Below are positions 16,674 through 26,071 of a DNA stretch of 64,000 nucleotides, in pieces. Numbering within the stretch: the stretch's first letter is position 1; every line of letters begins with the position of its first letter. The DNA is taken from the NCBI RefSeq assembly GCF_022559585.1, contig NZ_CP087114.1, positions 2,240,501 to 2,304,500 of the forward strand. Reading direction: 5' to 3'. The notes under the pieces were generated by a model, which worked only from the letters and a program-made list of their open reading frames with translations, was not told the origin of the DNA and searched no databases. The stretch comes from Bartonella machadoae. GTDB lineage: Bacteria; Pseudomonadota; Alphaproteobacteria; Rhizobiales; Rhizobiaceae. Position numbers and translations under genes: made by a program.

Positions 16674-17082
16674 AAGATATTCCTTTCAAAGGGTAAAAAA
16701 TCATTAAAATCAGCTCCTTCGGGAGCTTGCATCATCAAGACATTGAAGCCTTGGCGATAAGCACGGGCAGCAAGCATCCATTGTCTTGTTAAAAGGTTCT
16801 ATGGATTGCAAAGGAGCCACCACCCTCAACAAGAGCAACCAACGCGGGGATGGTTTTGCCAGAGGGATGGGGGCTTTGCTATGAAAGCGTAAACTAGGGG
16901 GGCAAGTTACAAGTGATCCCACGCTTGCGTAAATAAAGCTCTGCTAAGGTCTCTTTAAAAGAACATAGAGATAAACTAGGCACTTGATCATCATGGGCAG
17001 GGCAGCGGGCAAGTCCATAAGCACCATGCCAGACACCCCGCAAGGCATTTGTAATGCCCCGAGCATTTATAAAATGATACAT
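16646..17082 (-). pseudogene. Phage-type primase/Toprim gene, degraded
   Basis: The N-terminus (start 17082, AAGGAC ribosome site) reads ITNALRGVWHGAYGLARCPAHDDQVPSLSL, containing the CPAHDD zinc-binding motif of element primases (quoted here in two overlapping parts: ITNALRGVWHG and ARCPAHDDQVPSLSL). The central Toprim region is deleted. The C-terminal piece (VALVEGGGSF, RQWMLAARAYRQGFNVLMM, PEGADFNDFL) is spread over two further frames and runs into the DUF3987 start. At least two frameshifts and a large internal deletion are needed to explain it. The element can therefore no longer prime its own replication by this gene. Confidence 0.7.
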
Positions 17083-17152
17083 TTTTCTTGTCCTTAGACG
17101 TTGCGTCACAGGACGGTTTTTGCTATTTTCAATTTACGATAATTTGAGAAAG

Positions 17153-17184
17153 CCTTGTCCGTCCTTACGTGACAAGGTTTTTTT
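17153..17184 (+). terminator. Intrinsic terminator beside the AlpA-like gene
   Basis: The stem CCTTGTC (17153-17159) with GACAAGG (17171-17177) is followed by seven T on the plus strand. On the minus strand, the direction of the adjacent gene, the tail is only CTTTCTC, so termination there would be weaker. It overlaps the stop codon of the 68-aa regulator. Confidence 0.45.
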
Positions 17185-17389
17185 ATGCCACATCACTGAG
17201 ATGTTGACGTTGCGTTTTGGCTTTTTCAATCACATTCATCAGATCCGATTTTAACCAACGCGATAAAGAACCAAACTTTAAGGGCTTTGGTAAAGATCCA
17301 TTGGTGACATGGCGACGAAATGTTGAAACGCTTATATGCAATAATTTTGCACTTTCGCGGTCTGTAAGAAGAACATCATTTTCAGTCAT
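17183..17389 (-). CDS. AlpA/excisionase-like HTH protein
   Basis: A 68-aa single-domain protein: LLTDRESAKLLHISVSTFRR at residues 7-26 forms a MerR/AlpA-type winged helix-turn-helix, followed by HVTNGSLPKPLKFG and WLKSDLMNVIEKA. Proteins of this kind act as excisionases or as activators of excision in P4-type elements. It lies directly downstream of the integrase on the same strand, about 220 bp away, as usual in such elements. It appears intact. Confidence 0.8.
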   Translation of the reverse strand: MTENDVLLTDRESAKLLHISVSTFRRHVTNGSLPKPLKFGSLSRWLKSDLMNVIEKAKTQRQHLSDVA

Positions 17390-17607
17390 AACTAAATCCT
17401 TTCAATCTAAAAATAGTAACAAATCATAAGTATTTATTAACCATATTTTATTGAGATTTGAAAGTAAGTTTAATCATAAAAAACAGTACTTTATGATGTA
17501 TTTTCTCATTTGATAATTTATGAGTCTTATTGAAACGAAATGAGAGAACGAAGAGAGAAAGTTATCCACAGATAATGAAATAAAAATGGGGTACAAAACC
17601 CCATCTT

Positions 17608-18774
17608 TTAAGATTTGCTTGTGACATAAGCCGCCCATTTATCCATATAAACACGGCGCTGCTCTAAATAATCAGTACGACGGTAAGCACGCTCTACTTT
17701 ACCCCCAACCATATGACTTAGAATGGTTTCTGCGACCTCAAAAGGGGCATCGGTTGTTTCAGCTAACCAATCGCGTAAACTAGACCGAAAACCATGCGGG
17801 CAGGCATTAAGTCCAGTTTTTTTCATGTAGACTGACATACACCTCTCAGCAAGAGGACCACGACCGGTTGCAGAAAAAAAGAAATCATTGCGAGATAGCA
17901 GGCGTGCTTGTTTCAAAATTTCTAATGCTTCGGTTGATAAAGGCACGCGAAATTCTGTTGTAGCATCACGCCTTCCTTTCATATTCTCAGCAGGGATGGT
18001 CCATATATCATCTTCAACTTGATCTTTATGGATATGACACAAGGGGTAGGTACGAACGCCTGTAAGAATAAGTAGACGCAAAGCCAGTTGTGTTAGGGTT
18101 GGTGCTTCGCAGAGTGTTTTATAAAAAGCCGGTATATCTTTCCAATCCATTGCTGGTCTATTTTGCGTTTTATGGCGTTGTTTCCCTAAGAGGGCGCGTG
18201 CTTTTTCTGTTACTTGTAAATCAACATCCAAACCCAAGGCAGCAGCATGTTTGAGACAGAGATTAAGGCGGTTTAGTGCTTTTCCAGCTGTCCCAGCTTT
18301 TGTATGCCAGATGGGAGCGAGCACATTGCGTATATCATTTTGGGTAATCTCTGAAACGGGGAGACAGCCTAATTTAGGGAGAATATGAAGTTTTAAAGGT
18401 GAAAACCAATTCCCATCTTTACCATCTCCTTTTAATTCAGCTTTACGGCTTTCAAAAGCATCCAACGCAATATCTTTTAAATAATGGAGATTGCGCATTG
18501 CCTCACGTTTTTGTTTGTCACGTTCTTTAATGGGGTCACGACCTTCATGCAAAACAGAACGCCATTGAGTTGCTAATTCACGTGCTTTTTTTAAAGAGAC
18601 ATTTCTTAAAGCACCCAATCCCATTTCACGACGGCGCCCGTGGATAGTATAGCGTAAAAGCCATTGAGCACCACCATCTTTACGCTTATGAAGTAGCAAG
18701 CCGGCACCATCATTATATTTGCCAGCCCCCAATGTTGCGACAGCCCTTGCATTAAGACGATTCATTAAAGGCAT
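17608..18774 (-). CDS. P4-type tyrosine integrase (intact copy)
   Basis: At 388 aa this is the only complete integrase in the window. It has an N-terminal arm-binding DUF4102-like domain (residues ~5-85, LHKRKDGGAQWLLRYTIHGR), a core-binding domain (~95-185), and a catalytic domain with Arg in LTGVRTYPL, HGFRSSLRDW supplying the His and second Arg, a later SHMVGGKV, and the nucleophile most likely the Tyr in VERAYRR. The length is right for the family. AAAGGAAC precedes the ATG. The ~170 bp upstream of the gene matches the leaders of more than ten broken copies elsewhere in the window, all ending near ATTGATTTATAA. It probably moves or moved the 15-19 kb module. Confidence 0.92.
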   Translation of the reverse strand: MPLMNRLNARAVATLGAGKYNDGAGLLLHKRKDGGAQWLLRYTIHGRRREMGLGALRNVSLKKARELATQWRSVLHEGRDPIKERDKQKREAMRNLHYLKDIALDAFESRKAELKGDGKDGNWFSPLKLHILPKLGCLPVSEITQNDIRNVLAPIWHTKAGTAGKALNRLNLCLKHAAALGLDVDLQVTEKARALLGKQRHKTQNRPAMDWKDIPAFYKTLCEAPTLTQLALRLLILTGVRTYPLCHIHKDQVEDDIWTIPAENMKGRRDATTEFRVPLSTEALEILKQARLLSRNDFFFSATGRGPLAERCMSVYMKKTGLNACPHGFRSSLRDWLAETTDAPFEVAETILSHMVGGKVERAYRRTDYLEQRRVYMDKWAAYVTSKS

Positions 18775-18948
18775 TTTTGTTCCTTTCTAAACGGTTTTCT
18801 ACCCACACGATAACCCCGCTTATGACGTGCAAATAAGTGACTTTAATTGATTGAACATAATATGATTTGAAATGAGAAAATCTTACAATATTCGGGGGTC
18901 TCATTCAATATGCAAAACAGTAAATTATCATTATAAATCAATGCGTTG

Positions 18949-19385
18949 TCGGCAAAAAAATCCGCTTTAGAAGAAAAATGTTGAAAATGTCTCAGAAAGA
19001 ATTGGGGCAATCTTTAAATCTAAGCGCGCAACAAATTCAAAAATATGAAACAGGTCTCAATCGTGTAAGCGCTGGGCGTTTGCAGGAAATTGCTGAAAAA
19101 CTCGATGTGCCCCTGTCCTTTTTTTACACTGAGATCTTAACAAAACAACAGCCGCCATATCATCACGATGAGATCATCTCGAGCAAAGAGGAATACTTGC
19201 TTTTAAAAAGCTTCAGAGTTCTAAATTCTGTAAAACAAAAAGCCATTTTACAGCTCATCTCTGATCAAAAGGAAAGTTTTTAACGTTATAACGTTATAAT
19301 CCATCACATTGAAGACATTTCCCTATTCTCTAAAAGAGCATCAAAAGCAATTTTGTTCACGGAAAACATGAAGCATGTTGGTGCA
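18949..19385 (+). repeat. Direct repeat, right copy
   Basis: Matches 2179-2607 in the same orientation. Its left edge abuts the conserved leader of the integrase family exactly (TTATAAATCAAT, then GCGT, then the HTH gene). The junction is therefore both the edge of the integrase unit and the point where the HTH gene was cut, suggesting integration into, or recombination at, an HTH gene. Confidence 0.85.
18978..19283 (+). pseudogene. Trp-type HTH gene, N-terminally truncated copy
   Basis: 101 codons from an internal ATG; the homologous frame extends upstream to about 18945 (VGKKIRFRRKMLKMS) without a start codon. The first ~14 residues, the ribosome site and the whole Brt RNA unit present at 1930-2513 are missing, replaced by the integrase leader. 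The HTH core (QKELGQSLNLSAQQIQKYE) and C-terminus are intact, so a functional protein could be made if transcription and initiation at 18978 occur; no ribosome site is obvious (only GAAGAAAA). The 3' ~190 bp is identical to the left copy. Confidence 0.65.
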
Positions 19386-19455
19386 TATTCAATGGGTCAA
19401 TCTGAAACCGCACCGAATACATTATCTAAAGGTGTATCTCATCATTGTAAATCCA

Positions 19456-19580
19456 CTAAGCACCACCATCTTTACATTCATGAAAGCACAAACCAACACC
19501 ATCATATTATTTACCAATTCCCAATGTTGCGACAGCTCTTGCCTTAAGGCAATCTATAACAGGTATTTTTTCCCTCAAAT
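19456..19580 (-). pseudogene. Integrase 5' fragment (minus strand)
   Basis: Read on the minus strand this matches the first ~40 codons of the intact integrase (TGTCGCAACATTGGGAATTG, then GATGGTG and AAAGATGGTGGTGCT) with many substitutions and no open frame. It ends at the GGTGGTGCT region that most of the other copies also contain. Confidence 0.6.
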
Positions 19581-20157
19581 CATAATAGCCCCCTTCTCTT
19601 TGTTCATAAGCATTCAATAGAAAAAATGACCACACTAAATGGGACAGCCAAACACTCCCAAATAAGATATGAACACCAAACAAAGCTTCTTAAATAAAGG
19701 ATAAAAGACCATTCATCTTTTTTCGCCATCCATCTCATTTCAGTGGCGACAGCCATCTGTCCTTTTAAACACCCCTTCCTCCTTTTCAGTAGATTTTAAA
19801 TCATAGCAAAATATCCATGAATCTTGATAAAAAAACATCTCCACACCCGCACAATGTTCCATGAACACAAACACGCAATCTTTAGTGAAGACAATGATGT
19901 GCAGAAAAGATGAAAAGCCCAGCATTTTTCCAAGCAGGAAACAATCTTACAACTCAACTGATTTTTTGCTGATGCCTATAGATACAATACATTGATTTAT
20001 AATGATAATTCATCTTTTTGCCTATTGAATGAAAACCCTCGAATATTGTAAGATTCTCTCATCTCAAATCCTCTTATCTTGAATCAACTGAATCACTTTC
20101 TTACACGTCACAAGTAGAACTGGTGTGTGGATAAAAACTCTAAAGAAAGGCATAAAA

Positions 20158-20535
20158 ATGCCTGTTATGAATCGTCTAAAGACCAAGGACTGTCACAACA
20201 TTGGGGGCTAGCAAAGTGTATGATGGTGCTGGCTTGTACCTTCATAAGCGTAAAGATGGTGGTGCTCAATGACCTTTACGCTATACCATTCACAGGCGCC
20301 GTCATGAAAGGAATAATTTATCATACGATACTCTAAAAAGAGAGTTAATGGGCTTTGGGGCTTTAAGAAATATCTCTTTAAATATGAATTTACTGCCATT
20401 GCTGATACCCTCTTCATCCCCAATAATCCCTTTACGAGACTTGAAATGATAAGAAAAAAGCCCGTAAATGTGCAACTGGATGGCGTTCTGTTTTACATGA
20501 GGGGCGTAACCCTCTTAAAAAAGAAAAGCTTTAGA
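20158..20535 (+). pseudogene. Integrase 5' fragment with leader
   Basis: The leader with the shared edge (ACATTGATTTATAATGATAA near 19990) and the ribosome site AAAGAAAGG are well kept. The coding part starts ATGCCTGTTATGAATCGTC and is recognisable through the codons for HKRKDGGAQ and the later TGGCGTTCTGTTTTACATGA, but has stop codons, frameshifts and an insertion near 20330. The core and catalytic domains are absent. Confidence 0.7.
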
Positions 20536-20731
20536 AATTTCTATACAGCAATCAAAGACACAAGAAGATAAAAATAGTCAAAAATGCGTGCAACTCTTGA
20601 GGAACGATTAAAACGACCTATGAATTTACTGCCATTGCTGATATCCCCTTTACCCACAACAATCCCTTACCAACACTTGATATGATGAAAAAAAAATGTA
20701 AAATTTTTTCATTGCTGGGGAGAGAGCACCA

Positions 20732-21790
20732 ATGATAAAGCAAGGCATGATTAAAACAAGCACGACACTGTTCATTTTGAGTGTGATGTGGTTTGCAACC
20801 ACTGCGAAAAGCTTTGCTGTCACTTCTGCAGAATCCTCAAATCCTGAGCGTTCTTTGAATACCATTCAAGAAGCTTCAAAAAAAGATGAATCTTTCCAGC
20901 CCTTACAAGCAGGGCAATATGACCAAGCCTATGACTATTATATCCAAGGCTATTATTTGAAAGCTTTTCGTGAAGCATTAAGACGTGCAGAACAAAATGA
21001 TCCTTTTGCCCAAACCCTTCTTGCGCGAATTTATATGGAAGGATGCGCCCTTCCCGTTGATGGAGCACGTGCTGCTTTATGGTTTGGACGCGCAGCAAAA
21101 CAAGGTGAACCACAAGCGCAATTGCGCTATGGCCTCATGTTGTTTGATGGCAATTTTGTTACACAAAATCAAGAGCTTGGTGAACAATTTATTCAAAAAT
21201 CTCTCGAGGCAGGTGTAAAAGAATCCTATTATTATTATGGACAAATGCTCCTTTATAAGGCTTCGCGGGAAAAGCAGGCTCTCGCTGGTGTCGCTTCACA
21301 AAGCGGTGAAGATGAAGCAAATGAGCAAGCACTCAAATGGTTTTTAAAAGGTGCCGCCCTTGGTGATGCTGAGGCTGCTTTTGCTGCGGCAAAAATTCTT
21401 TCCTCAGGCACTTTAACACGCCCAAAGGATGACCGTAATGCACGCAAACTCATGGAAGCAGCAGCGAAAAACAAACATACCGCAGCGCAACTTCTTTTAG
21501 CAAAATGGCTTATAGAAGGGCGTGGTGGTGAAACGGATTTTCAACGCGCTTTTCAATTGCTTCTCAGCAATGCCCACCATATGGTCGCACCGGCACAAAT
21601 CTCCCTTGCCAGACTTTATCGAGATGGGATAGGCACAAAAGGCGATATAGTAATGGCAGCGGCGTGGTATATACTTGCACAACAAGGAAAAATGCAAGCA
21701 CCTGATCTTGACATAATGCTTGAAGGAATGGACAAGGCACAATTAGAAAAAGCACAGAAAGAAGCGATAAAGCTTCTTCCTGTCTTTTAA
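20732..21790 (+). CDS. Sel1-repeat protein, exported
   Basis: A 352-aa protein with an N-terminal signal sequence (hydrophobic TLFILSVMWFATTAKSFA, cleavage likely after SFA near residue 29). From about residue 70 it consists of Sel1-like repeats of ~36 residues, for example AQTLLARIYMEGCALPVDGA followed by ALWFGRAAKQG and PQAQLRYGLML, and AAFAAAKILSSG. Such alpha-solenoids mediate protein contacts in the periplasm or envelope; relatives include regulators of exopolysaccharide and morphology. GGGGAGAG ends 7 nt before the ATG at 20732. The partner is unknown. It is followed by decayed DNA rather than an operon. Confidence 0.85.
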   Translation: MIKQGMIKTSTTLFILSVMWFATTAKSFAVTSAESSNPERSLNTIQEASKKDESFQPLQAGQYDQAYDYYIQGYYLKAFREALRRAEQNDPFAQTLLARIYMEGCALPVDGARAALWFGRAAKQGEPQAQLRYGLMLFDGNFVTQNQELGEQFIQKSLEAGVKESYYYYGQMLLYKASREKQALAGVASQSGEDEANEQALKWFLKGAALGDAEAAFAAAKILSSGTLTRPKDDRNARKLMEAAAKNKHTAAQLLLAKWLIEGRGGETDFQRAFQLLLSNAHHMVAPAQISLARLYRDGIGTKGDIVMAAAWYILAQQGKMQAPDLDIMLEGMDKAQLEKAQKEAIKLLPVF

Positions 21791-21829
21791 AACACACCTC
21801 TCTGCTTCAAAGAGATAAAGTTTATAGAA

Positions 21830-22230
21830 ATTTCAAGAGTTTTTGCTATATCTCAGTGCTTTAAGCGTTAAAAGCAAAAAAATTGATTTTTTTGTAGGCA
21901 AAAAAATTCGTTTTAGATGAAAAATGCTAAAAATGTCTCAAAAAACATGAAGCCAACATTCTAAATGTAACCTTCTAACAAATCCAGCAATATGAAAAAG
22001 ACTTAAATTATGTGAATGCAGGACGGCTAAAAGACAAGACGGCTAAAAGAAATGGCCGATATCTTAGATATTCCACTTACCCCTTTTATGCCTCTACCCT
22101 AACAAAACAGCAGCCTTCCACACCACCATGATAAAACCGCGTAAAAAAAAGGAATAGCCGCTGCTTAAAAAAGTTTAGCGTTCTAACCTCGCTAAAACAA
22201 AGAGCCATTTTACAATTAATCTCTGATTAA
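21830..22230 (+). pseudogene. Decayed Brt/trp unit
   Basis: AATTTCAAGAGTTTTTGCTA, a TGCTTTAAGCGTTAAAAGCA hairpin and GGCAAAAAAATTCG are the relics of a Brt-like RNA and the HTH start, about 150 bp shorter than the intact unit. The protein frame (MLKMSQK, then QIQQYEKD, AGRLK) is broken by several indels but can be followed to the CAATTAATCTCTGAT tail at ~22230. It is the sixth such copy in the window and much older than the others. Confidence 0.65.
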
Positions 22231-22440
22231 AACACAAGCGAACATCTCACGATAGCACATACCAAACTCTATGAGACACTCTAACAAGCTCAGTCCTAAA
22301 TATTCATTACCTATTCTCATAAAAACACCTCATGATTTTACGAAACCTCTATCATTGCTATCAATTATATCATTGCTACCAATGATGATATTTTACGACA
22401 CAACGGAATAAATTCCCCCAAAAATTCTAAAAAATTTTTG

Positions 22441-22830
22441 TGCAAATCTTTAAAAAGCTTGCGTCTAAGCGTTTTTTATGGTCTTGCAAAGAGCTGAAAA
22501 GCAAGAATACAAAGAGACATTTTTGGTATTCTCCAAGCTTTTCTCTTAAAAAAAATCGTGAGGAAATCCACAGCAAGGGAGATGAAAGAGTACCAGAAAA
22601 TTCTCTCAAATCTCTAAAAATTTGTAGCAAAATTCTCAAAAAACTTTGTGCAAATCTTTAAAAAGCTTGCGTCTAAACACTTTTTATGATCTTGCAAAGA
22701 GCTGGAAAGTAAGAATACAAAGAGACATTTTTGCTACTCTCTAGGCTTTTTTCTTGAGAAAGATCATGAGGAAATCCACAGCAAGAGGGATGAAAGAGCA
22801 CACAACAAAGACCATGAGAGAGTCTACCGA
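22441..22830 (+). repeat. 208-bp imperfect tandem repeat upstream of efp
   Basis: TGCAAATCTTTAAAAAGCTT starts at 22441 and again at 22649. Similarity continues through AAGAATACAAAGAGACATTT and GAGGAAATCCACAGCAAG. No convincing reading frame is conserved between the copies, so a non-coding role or a relic is likely. The interval 21791-22945 contains otherwise only the decayed Brt/trp unit and the efp leader. Confidence 0.75.
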
Positions 22831-22945
22831 AAGGAAAAAAGGGCTCTTATCACAAAAATGACGAAAACGCGCACTGTCGAAACAACAAGGGGTATTGCTT
22901 TAAAAACCAAAAGAGAGCGCTAAGAAAGAGGATTGGATAGAGACG

Positions 22946-23515
22946 ATGAAAATTAATGGCAACGAAATTCGCCCTGGTAACGTTATTGAACATCAAGGCA
23001 GCCTATGGGTCGCTGTTAAATGCAATGCTGTAAAACCAGGAAAAGGTGGTGCATTTAATCAAGTTGAAATGAAAAATTTAATTGATGGTACAAAACTCAA
23101 TGAACGGTTTCGTGCCGCTGAAACGGTTGAACGCGTGCGACTGGAACAAAAGGATTTTACTTTCCTTTATGAACAAGGGGATGCTTTGGTTTTTATGGAT
23201 TCCCAATCCTATGAACAACTTGAATTACAAAAAGACTTTGTTGGTGAACGTGCCGCTTTTCTACAAGATGGCATGACTGTCACCGTTGAACTTTATCAAG
23301 AAAAGCCTATCGGCATATCACTTCCAGATCAAGTCACAGTAACGATTGCAGAAGCTGATCCTGCCATCAAAGGGCAAACAGTCACCTCCTCCTATAAGCC
23401 TGCTGTTCTTGAAAACGGTATGCGGATTCTTGTCCCGCCTTTTATTAATGCTGGCGAACGTATCATTGTTGATACCAATGAGCTGATTTATTTGCGTCGA
23501 GCCAATGAAAAATAA
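22946..23515 (+). CDS. efp: Elongation factor P
   Basis: A 189-aa protein of standard EF-P length with its three beta-barrel domains: KOW-like N-terminal domain ([18 protein letters not shown]), OB domain, and a C-terminal OB domain ending in [15 protein letters not shown] binds ribosomes stalled on polyproline and aids peptide bond formation. The tip of domain I reads KPGKGGAF with Lys33 in the position that is beta-lysylated in E. coli; the modifying enzymes EpmA/EpmB are not in the window. The monophosphatase gene follows after 18 bp, so the two are probably cotranscribed. Confidence 0.97.
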   Translation: MKINGNEIRPGNVIEHQGSLWVAVKCNAVKPGKGGAFNQVEMKNLIDGTKLNERFRAAETVERVRLEQKDFTFLYEQGDALVFMDSQSYEQLELQKDFVGERAAFLQDGMTVTVELYQEKPIGISLPDQVTVTIAEADPAIKGQTVTSSYKPAVLENGMRILVPPFINAGERIIVDTNELIYLRRANEK

Positions 23516-23533
23516 TAAATAAAGGAAGAAAAG

Positions 23534-24325
23534 ATGGCCCATTCTGCAATCATGAATGTCATGGTGCAAGCCGCGATGAAAGCTGGACGCTCTCTGGTGC
23601 GTGATTATGGTGAAGTACAAAATTTGCAAGTCTCTTTGAAAGGACCAGCAGATTATGTAAGTCAAGCTGATCGTAAAGCTGAAAAAATTATTTTCAATGA
23701 ATTGAGCAAAGCACGACCAACATTTGGGTTTCTGATGGAAGAATCTGAAGAAATCATTGGCGAAGATTCACAGCACCGTTTCATTGTTGATCCCTTGGAT
23801 GGCACGACAAATTTTCTTCATGGCATTCCTTTTTTTGCTGTTTCTATTGCCTTAGAAACTCAAGGAAAAATCGTTGCTGGTGTTATTTACAATCCTGTCA
23901 GTGATGAACTTTTCACTGCTGAACGCGGTGGTGGTGCTTTTTTAAACGACCGGCGCTGTCGTGTTTCGGCACGCAGAAAATTAGAAGATTGTGTTATTGC
24001 CACGGGCATGCCCCATTTGGGCCGTTCAGACCACGGCGCCTATCTTATTGAATTGCGCAATGTGATGGCAGAAGTTGCGGGTCTTCGCCGTTTTGGCGCA
24101 GCAGCTCTTGATTTGGCCTATGTTGCTGCTGGAAGAACCGACGGATTTTGGGAAGATAATCTGCAAATTTGGGATATGGCTGCTGGAATACTGATGGTTC
24201 GCGAATCCGGTGGTTTTGTCACCGATAAAGAAGGGGGCGACGCGATATTTCGCAAAAAAAATATCATTGCCGGCAATGAACGCATTCGCAAAAAATTAGA
24301 AGAAACACTCAAAAAAGGTCTTTAA
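23534..24325 (+). CDS. suhB: Inositol monophosphatase family protein
   Basis: A 263-aa protein with the full metal-binding set of the family: GPADYVSQADRKAE near residue 37, EES at ~67, DPLDGTTNFLHG at ~83-94, and WDMAAGILMVRESGG near 213. It hydrolyses inositol-1-phosphate or related sugar phosphates with Mg2+; in E. coli the homologue SuhB also acts in rRNA antitermination. AAAGGAAG lies ahead of the ATG. It stands directly behind efp, an arrangement common in alphaproteobacteria. The substrate here is not shown by the sequence. Confidence 0.93.
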   Translation: MAHSAIMNVMVQAAMKAGRSLVRDYGEVQNLQVSLKGPADYVSQADRKAEKIIFNELSKARPTFGFLMEESEEIIGEDSQHRFIVDPLDGTTNFLHGIPFFAVSIALETQGKIVAGVIYNPVSDELFTAERGGGAFLNDRRCRVSARRKLEDCVIATGMPHLGRSDHGAYLIELRNVMAEVAGLRRFGAAALDLAYVAAGRTDGFWEDNLQIWDMAAGILMVRESGGFVTDKEGGDAIFRKKNIIAGNERIRKKLEETLKKGL

Positions 24326-24832
24326 ACCTCAAAGACTATTCTTAAAAGCATCCTTGAAGGTATCACTCCCCATTTTTTAAACCAGAAACGATAAAGTTGT
24401 TATATTCTCACTTTTTAAATGTTACGCTCTCACGCTTTGAGAATGCGTAAAAACATCACGACAAACAATAAACACATCCATCTTCACTGAGAAAAACACC
24501 TCACAAAAGCATTGATATTTACACTATTCGACCCTTCACTGTTATAGACTTTCCATAACATTCTTTTCCCCATTCCAATCCAAACAGTTTGACACAATAG
24601 ATTTAAAAGAATTGTCTCGCCTCAATCCTGTTAAAACTGTGCTTGAGGCAACAAGACATGCACCTCTATGCATCCTCATGATGCGACACAGAGCACCCTC
24701 TTGTAATAGAAAACCCCGCCACGCACATTTTACAGCTTCACTGATATTTTCTCTCAATGCCGCTCATGATTTTTTACAAAAACACGTCACAAACGCCCCA
24801 ACAACCTTATAGAGCCCTTCGACACAACAACA
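24326..24832. other. Intergenic, nothing recognised
   Basis: Convergent spacer between the monophosphatase and the 412-aa gene. Frames of 60-70 codons on both strands lack ribosome sites and family resemblance. No clear terminator was seen. Confidence 0.4.
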
Positions 24833-26071
24833 TCATTGAAGATACCCTATCAAATATTCATAGGATTCGTTATAATGAAAATCTTCATTTTCCCAAATCG
24901 CTGCGTTCATTTTACTGGTCAACTTTTCTTGCTCTTTTTTAATCGCCTCTTCCAGTGTCTTTACCTTCTCATCACCGAAAATAGTGCGTAATTTGTCTCT
25001 TGAATTGTCTATTCTTACAAGCATCTCCCAAAAAACCAACCGATTATCACATTTCTCACTTGCATCCCTCATCCATTCTTTTACGCCTAATTTATAAGCT
25101 TCTTCAAATGTTGGAGTCTTCTGATCAATGCAAAGACCTTTTTTCTCTTCTTTATCTTTCACTTTACATTCATATATCTTGGATTGAACCGTAGAGTAAT
25201 AACAATCCTTGTCAAAGGAAAGATAACCCTCTTTTACCGCATCAATCAGCATCTTATAGTGAATAAAAATTTCTCTTGCCGCTTTATAATCACTGGAAAT
25301 ATCGTACAATAATGATAGAAGTGCCTTTTTACAAAGACACAGAGATTCACAATTATCAGGCATCATACAAGAAAAAACGTTTCCCAAAATCTTTTTTAGC
25401 GTTTCATATTCTGTATATTGGGGTATATCTTTAAAGTAGATGTCCAGAGATGCTAAATCACGATAGAGCCCTGAAGCTTTCCCTTCTTGTTGCTTTTCGT
25501 ATAGTGCTGTAATCATACCGTCAACCATATATAACCACCAATGCAACAGCAACATCGTAGGCTTATGCCGTTTTTTGTTCGTAAGGGGATCGATAAATTT
25601 TTCAACAATTATTCCATTCTTTTTCATCCATGGCACAACTTTACGATAAGTTTCCTTAAAAATTGGAGCCATCATGAGTTTATTCATTCTTTCCATATGC
25701 TCAGCAGTCAATTCTGTTTTCAATGCCTGCACATAATAAAAAAATGTATCTGCATATCCTTGAACACAGATCTCTTTTATTAAGGGATGTTGCCGTCTAC
25801 TCGCTTTAGCAATATGCTTAGGATTTTTTATCTCAAGAACATCCCTTTCCCACTGTTTTGCTTCCTCATCCCACTGTTCAATCCATGTTTGCGGTATTTT
25901 TCGGGTTTTTTCAAAAAGCCTTTCTTCGCATTGTGCAATAATCGCTCGATAAATAGTATACTTTTGATCTTTCAGTGACTCATCAAATTCTACACTCAAA
26001 ATTTTCCACGCTATAAATATTCCTAATATGAATGCCAATATCGGTAAAATAAGTATGAAAAGATCGTTCAT
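24833..26071 (-). CDS. Unknown membrane-anchored protein
   Basis: A 412-aa protein I do not recognise. Residues 4-26 (LFILILPILAFILGIFIAWKI) form one N-terminal membrane anchor without a lipobox or clear cleavage site. The rest is charged and mainly helical, rich in Lys, Glu, Trp and Tyr, with a Cys cluster (DNCESLCLCKK) near residue 240 and a basic/acid segment KVKDKEEKKG near 320. The C-terminus ends YEYLIGYLQ. Codon use and AT content look like its neighbours. No strong ribosome site precedes the ATG. It stands alone between convergent and codirectional housekeeping genes, possibly as a genus-specific envelope protein. A short decayed frame (PTPQKAERGRVIYKYKDEKD) at about 26340-26413 lies upstream on the other strand. 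Confidence 0.6.
   Translation of the reverse strand: MNDLFILILPILAFILGIFIAWKILSVEFDESLKDQKYTIYRAIIAQCEERLFEKTRKIPQTWIEQWDEEAKQWERDVLEIKNPKHIAKASRRQHPLIKEICVQGYADTFFYYVQALKTELTAEHMERMNKLMMAPIFKETYRKVVPWMKKNGIIVEKFIDPLTNKKRHKPTMLLLHWWLYMVDGMITALYEKQQEGKASGLYRDLASLDIYFKDIPQYTEYETLKKILGNVFSCMMPDNCESLCLCKKALLSLLYDISSDYKAAREIFIHYKMLIDAVKEGYLSFDKDCYYSTVQSKIYECKVKDKEEKKGLCIDQKTPTFEEAYKLGVKEWMRDASEKCDNRLVFWEMLVRIDNSRDKLRTIFGDEKVKTLEEAIKKEQEKLTSKMNAAIWENEDFHYNESYEYLIGYLQ

Larger units (their letters stand above)
19284..20731. other. Debris region between HTH copy and Sel1 gene
   Basis: Apart from two integrase remnants (annotated separately) no gene is supported. A 61-codon minus-strand frame at 19740-19925 has no family resemblance or ribosome site. 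At 20590-20660 the phrase ATGAATTTACTGCCATTGCT occurs a second time (first at about 20384), indicating a short local duplication. Confidence 0.45.

Noticed and set aside
17390..19000. tRNA gene as integration target
   Set aside because: No cloverleaf or T-loop sequence was found near the integrase, so the target is not visibly a tRNA in this window.
19740..19925. 61-codon minus-strand frame
   Set aside because: No ribosome site, no conserved neighbour, lies within debris.
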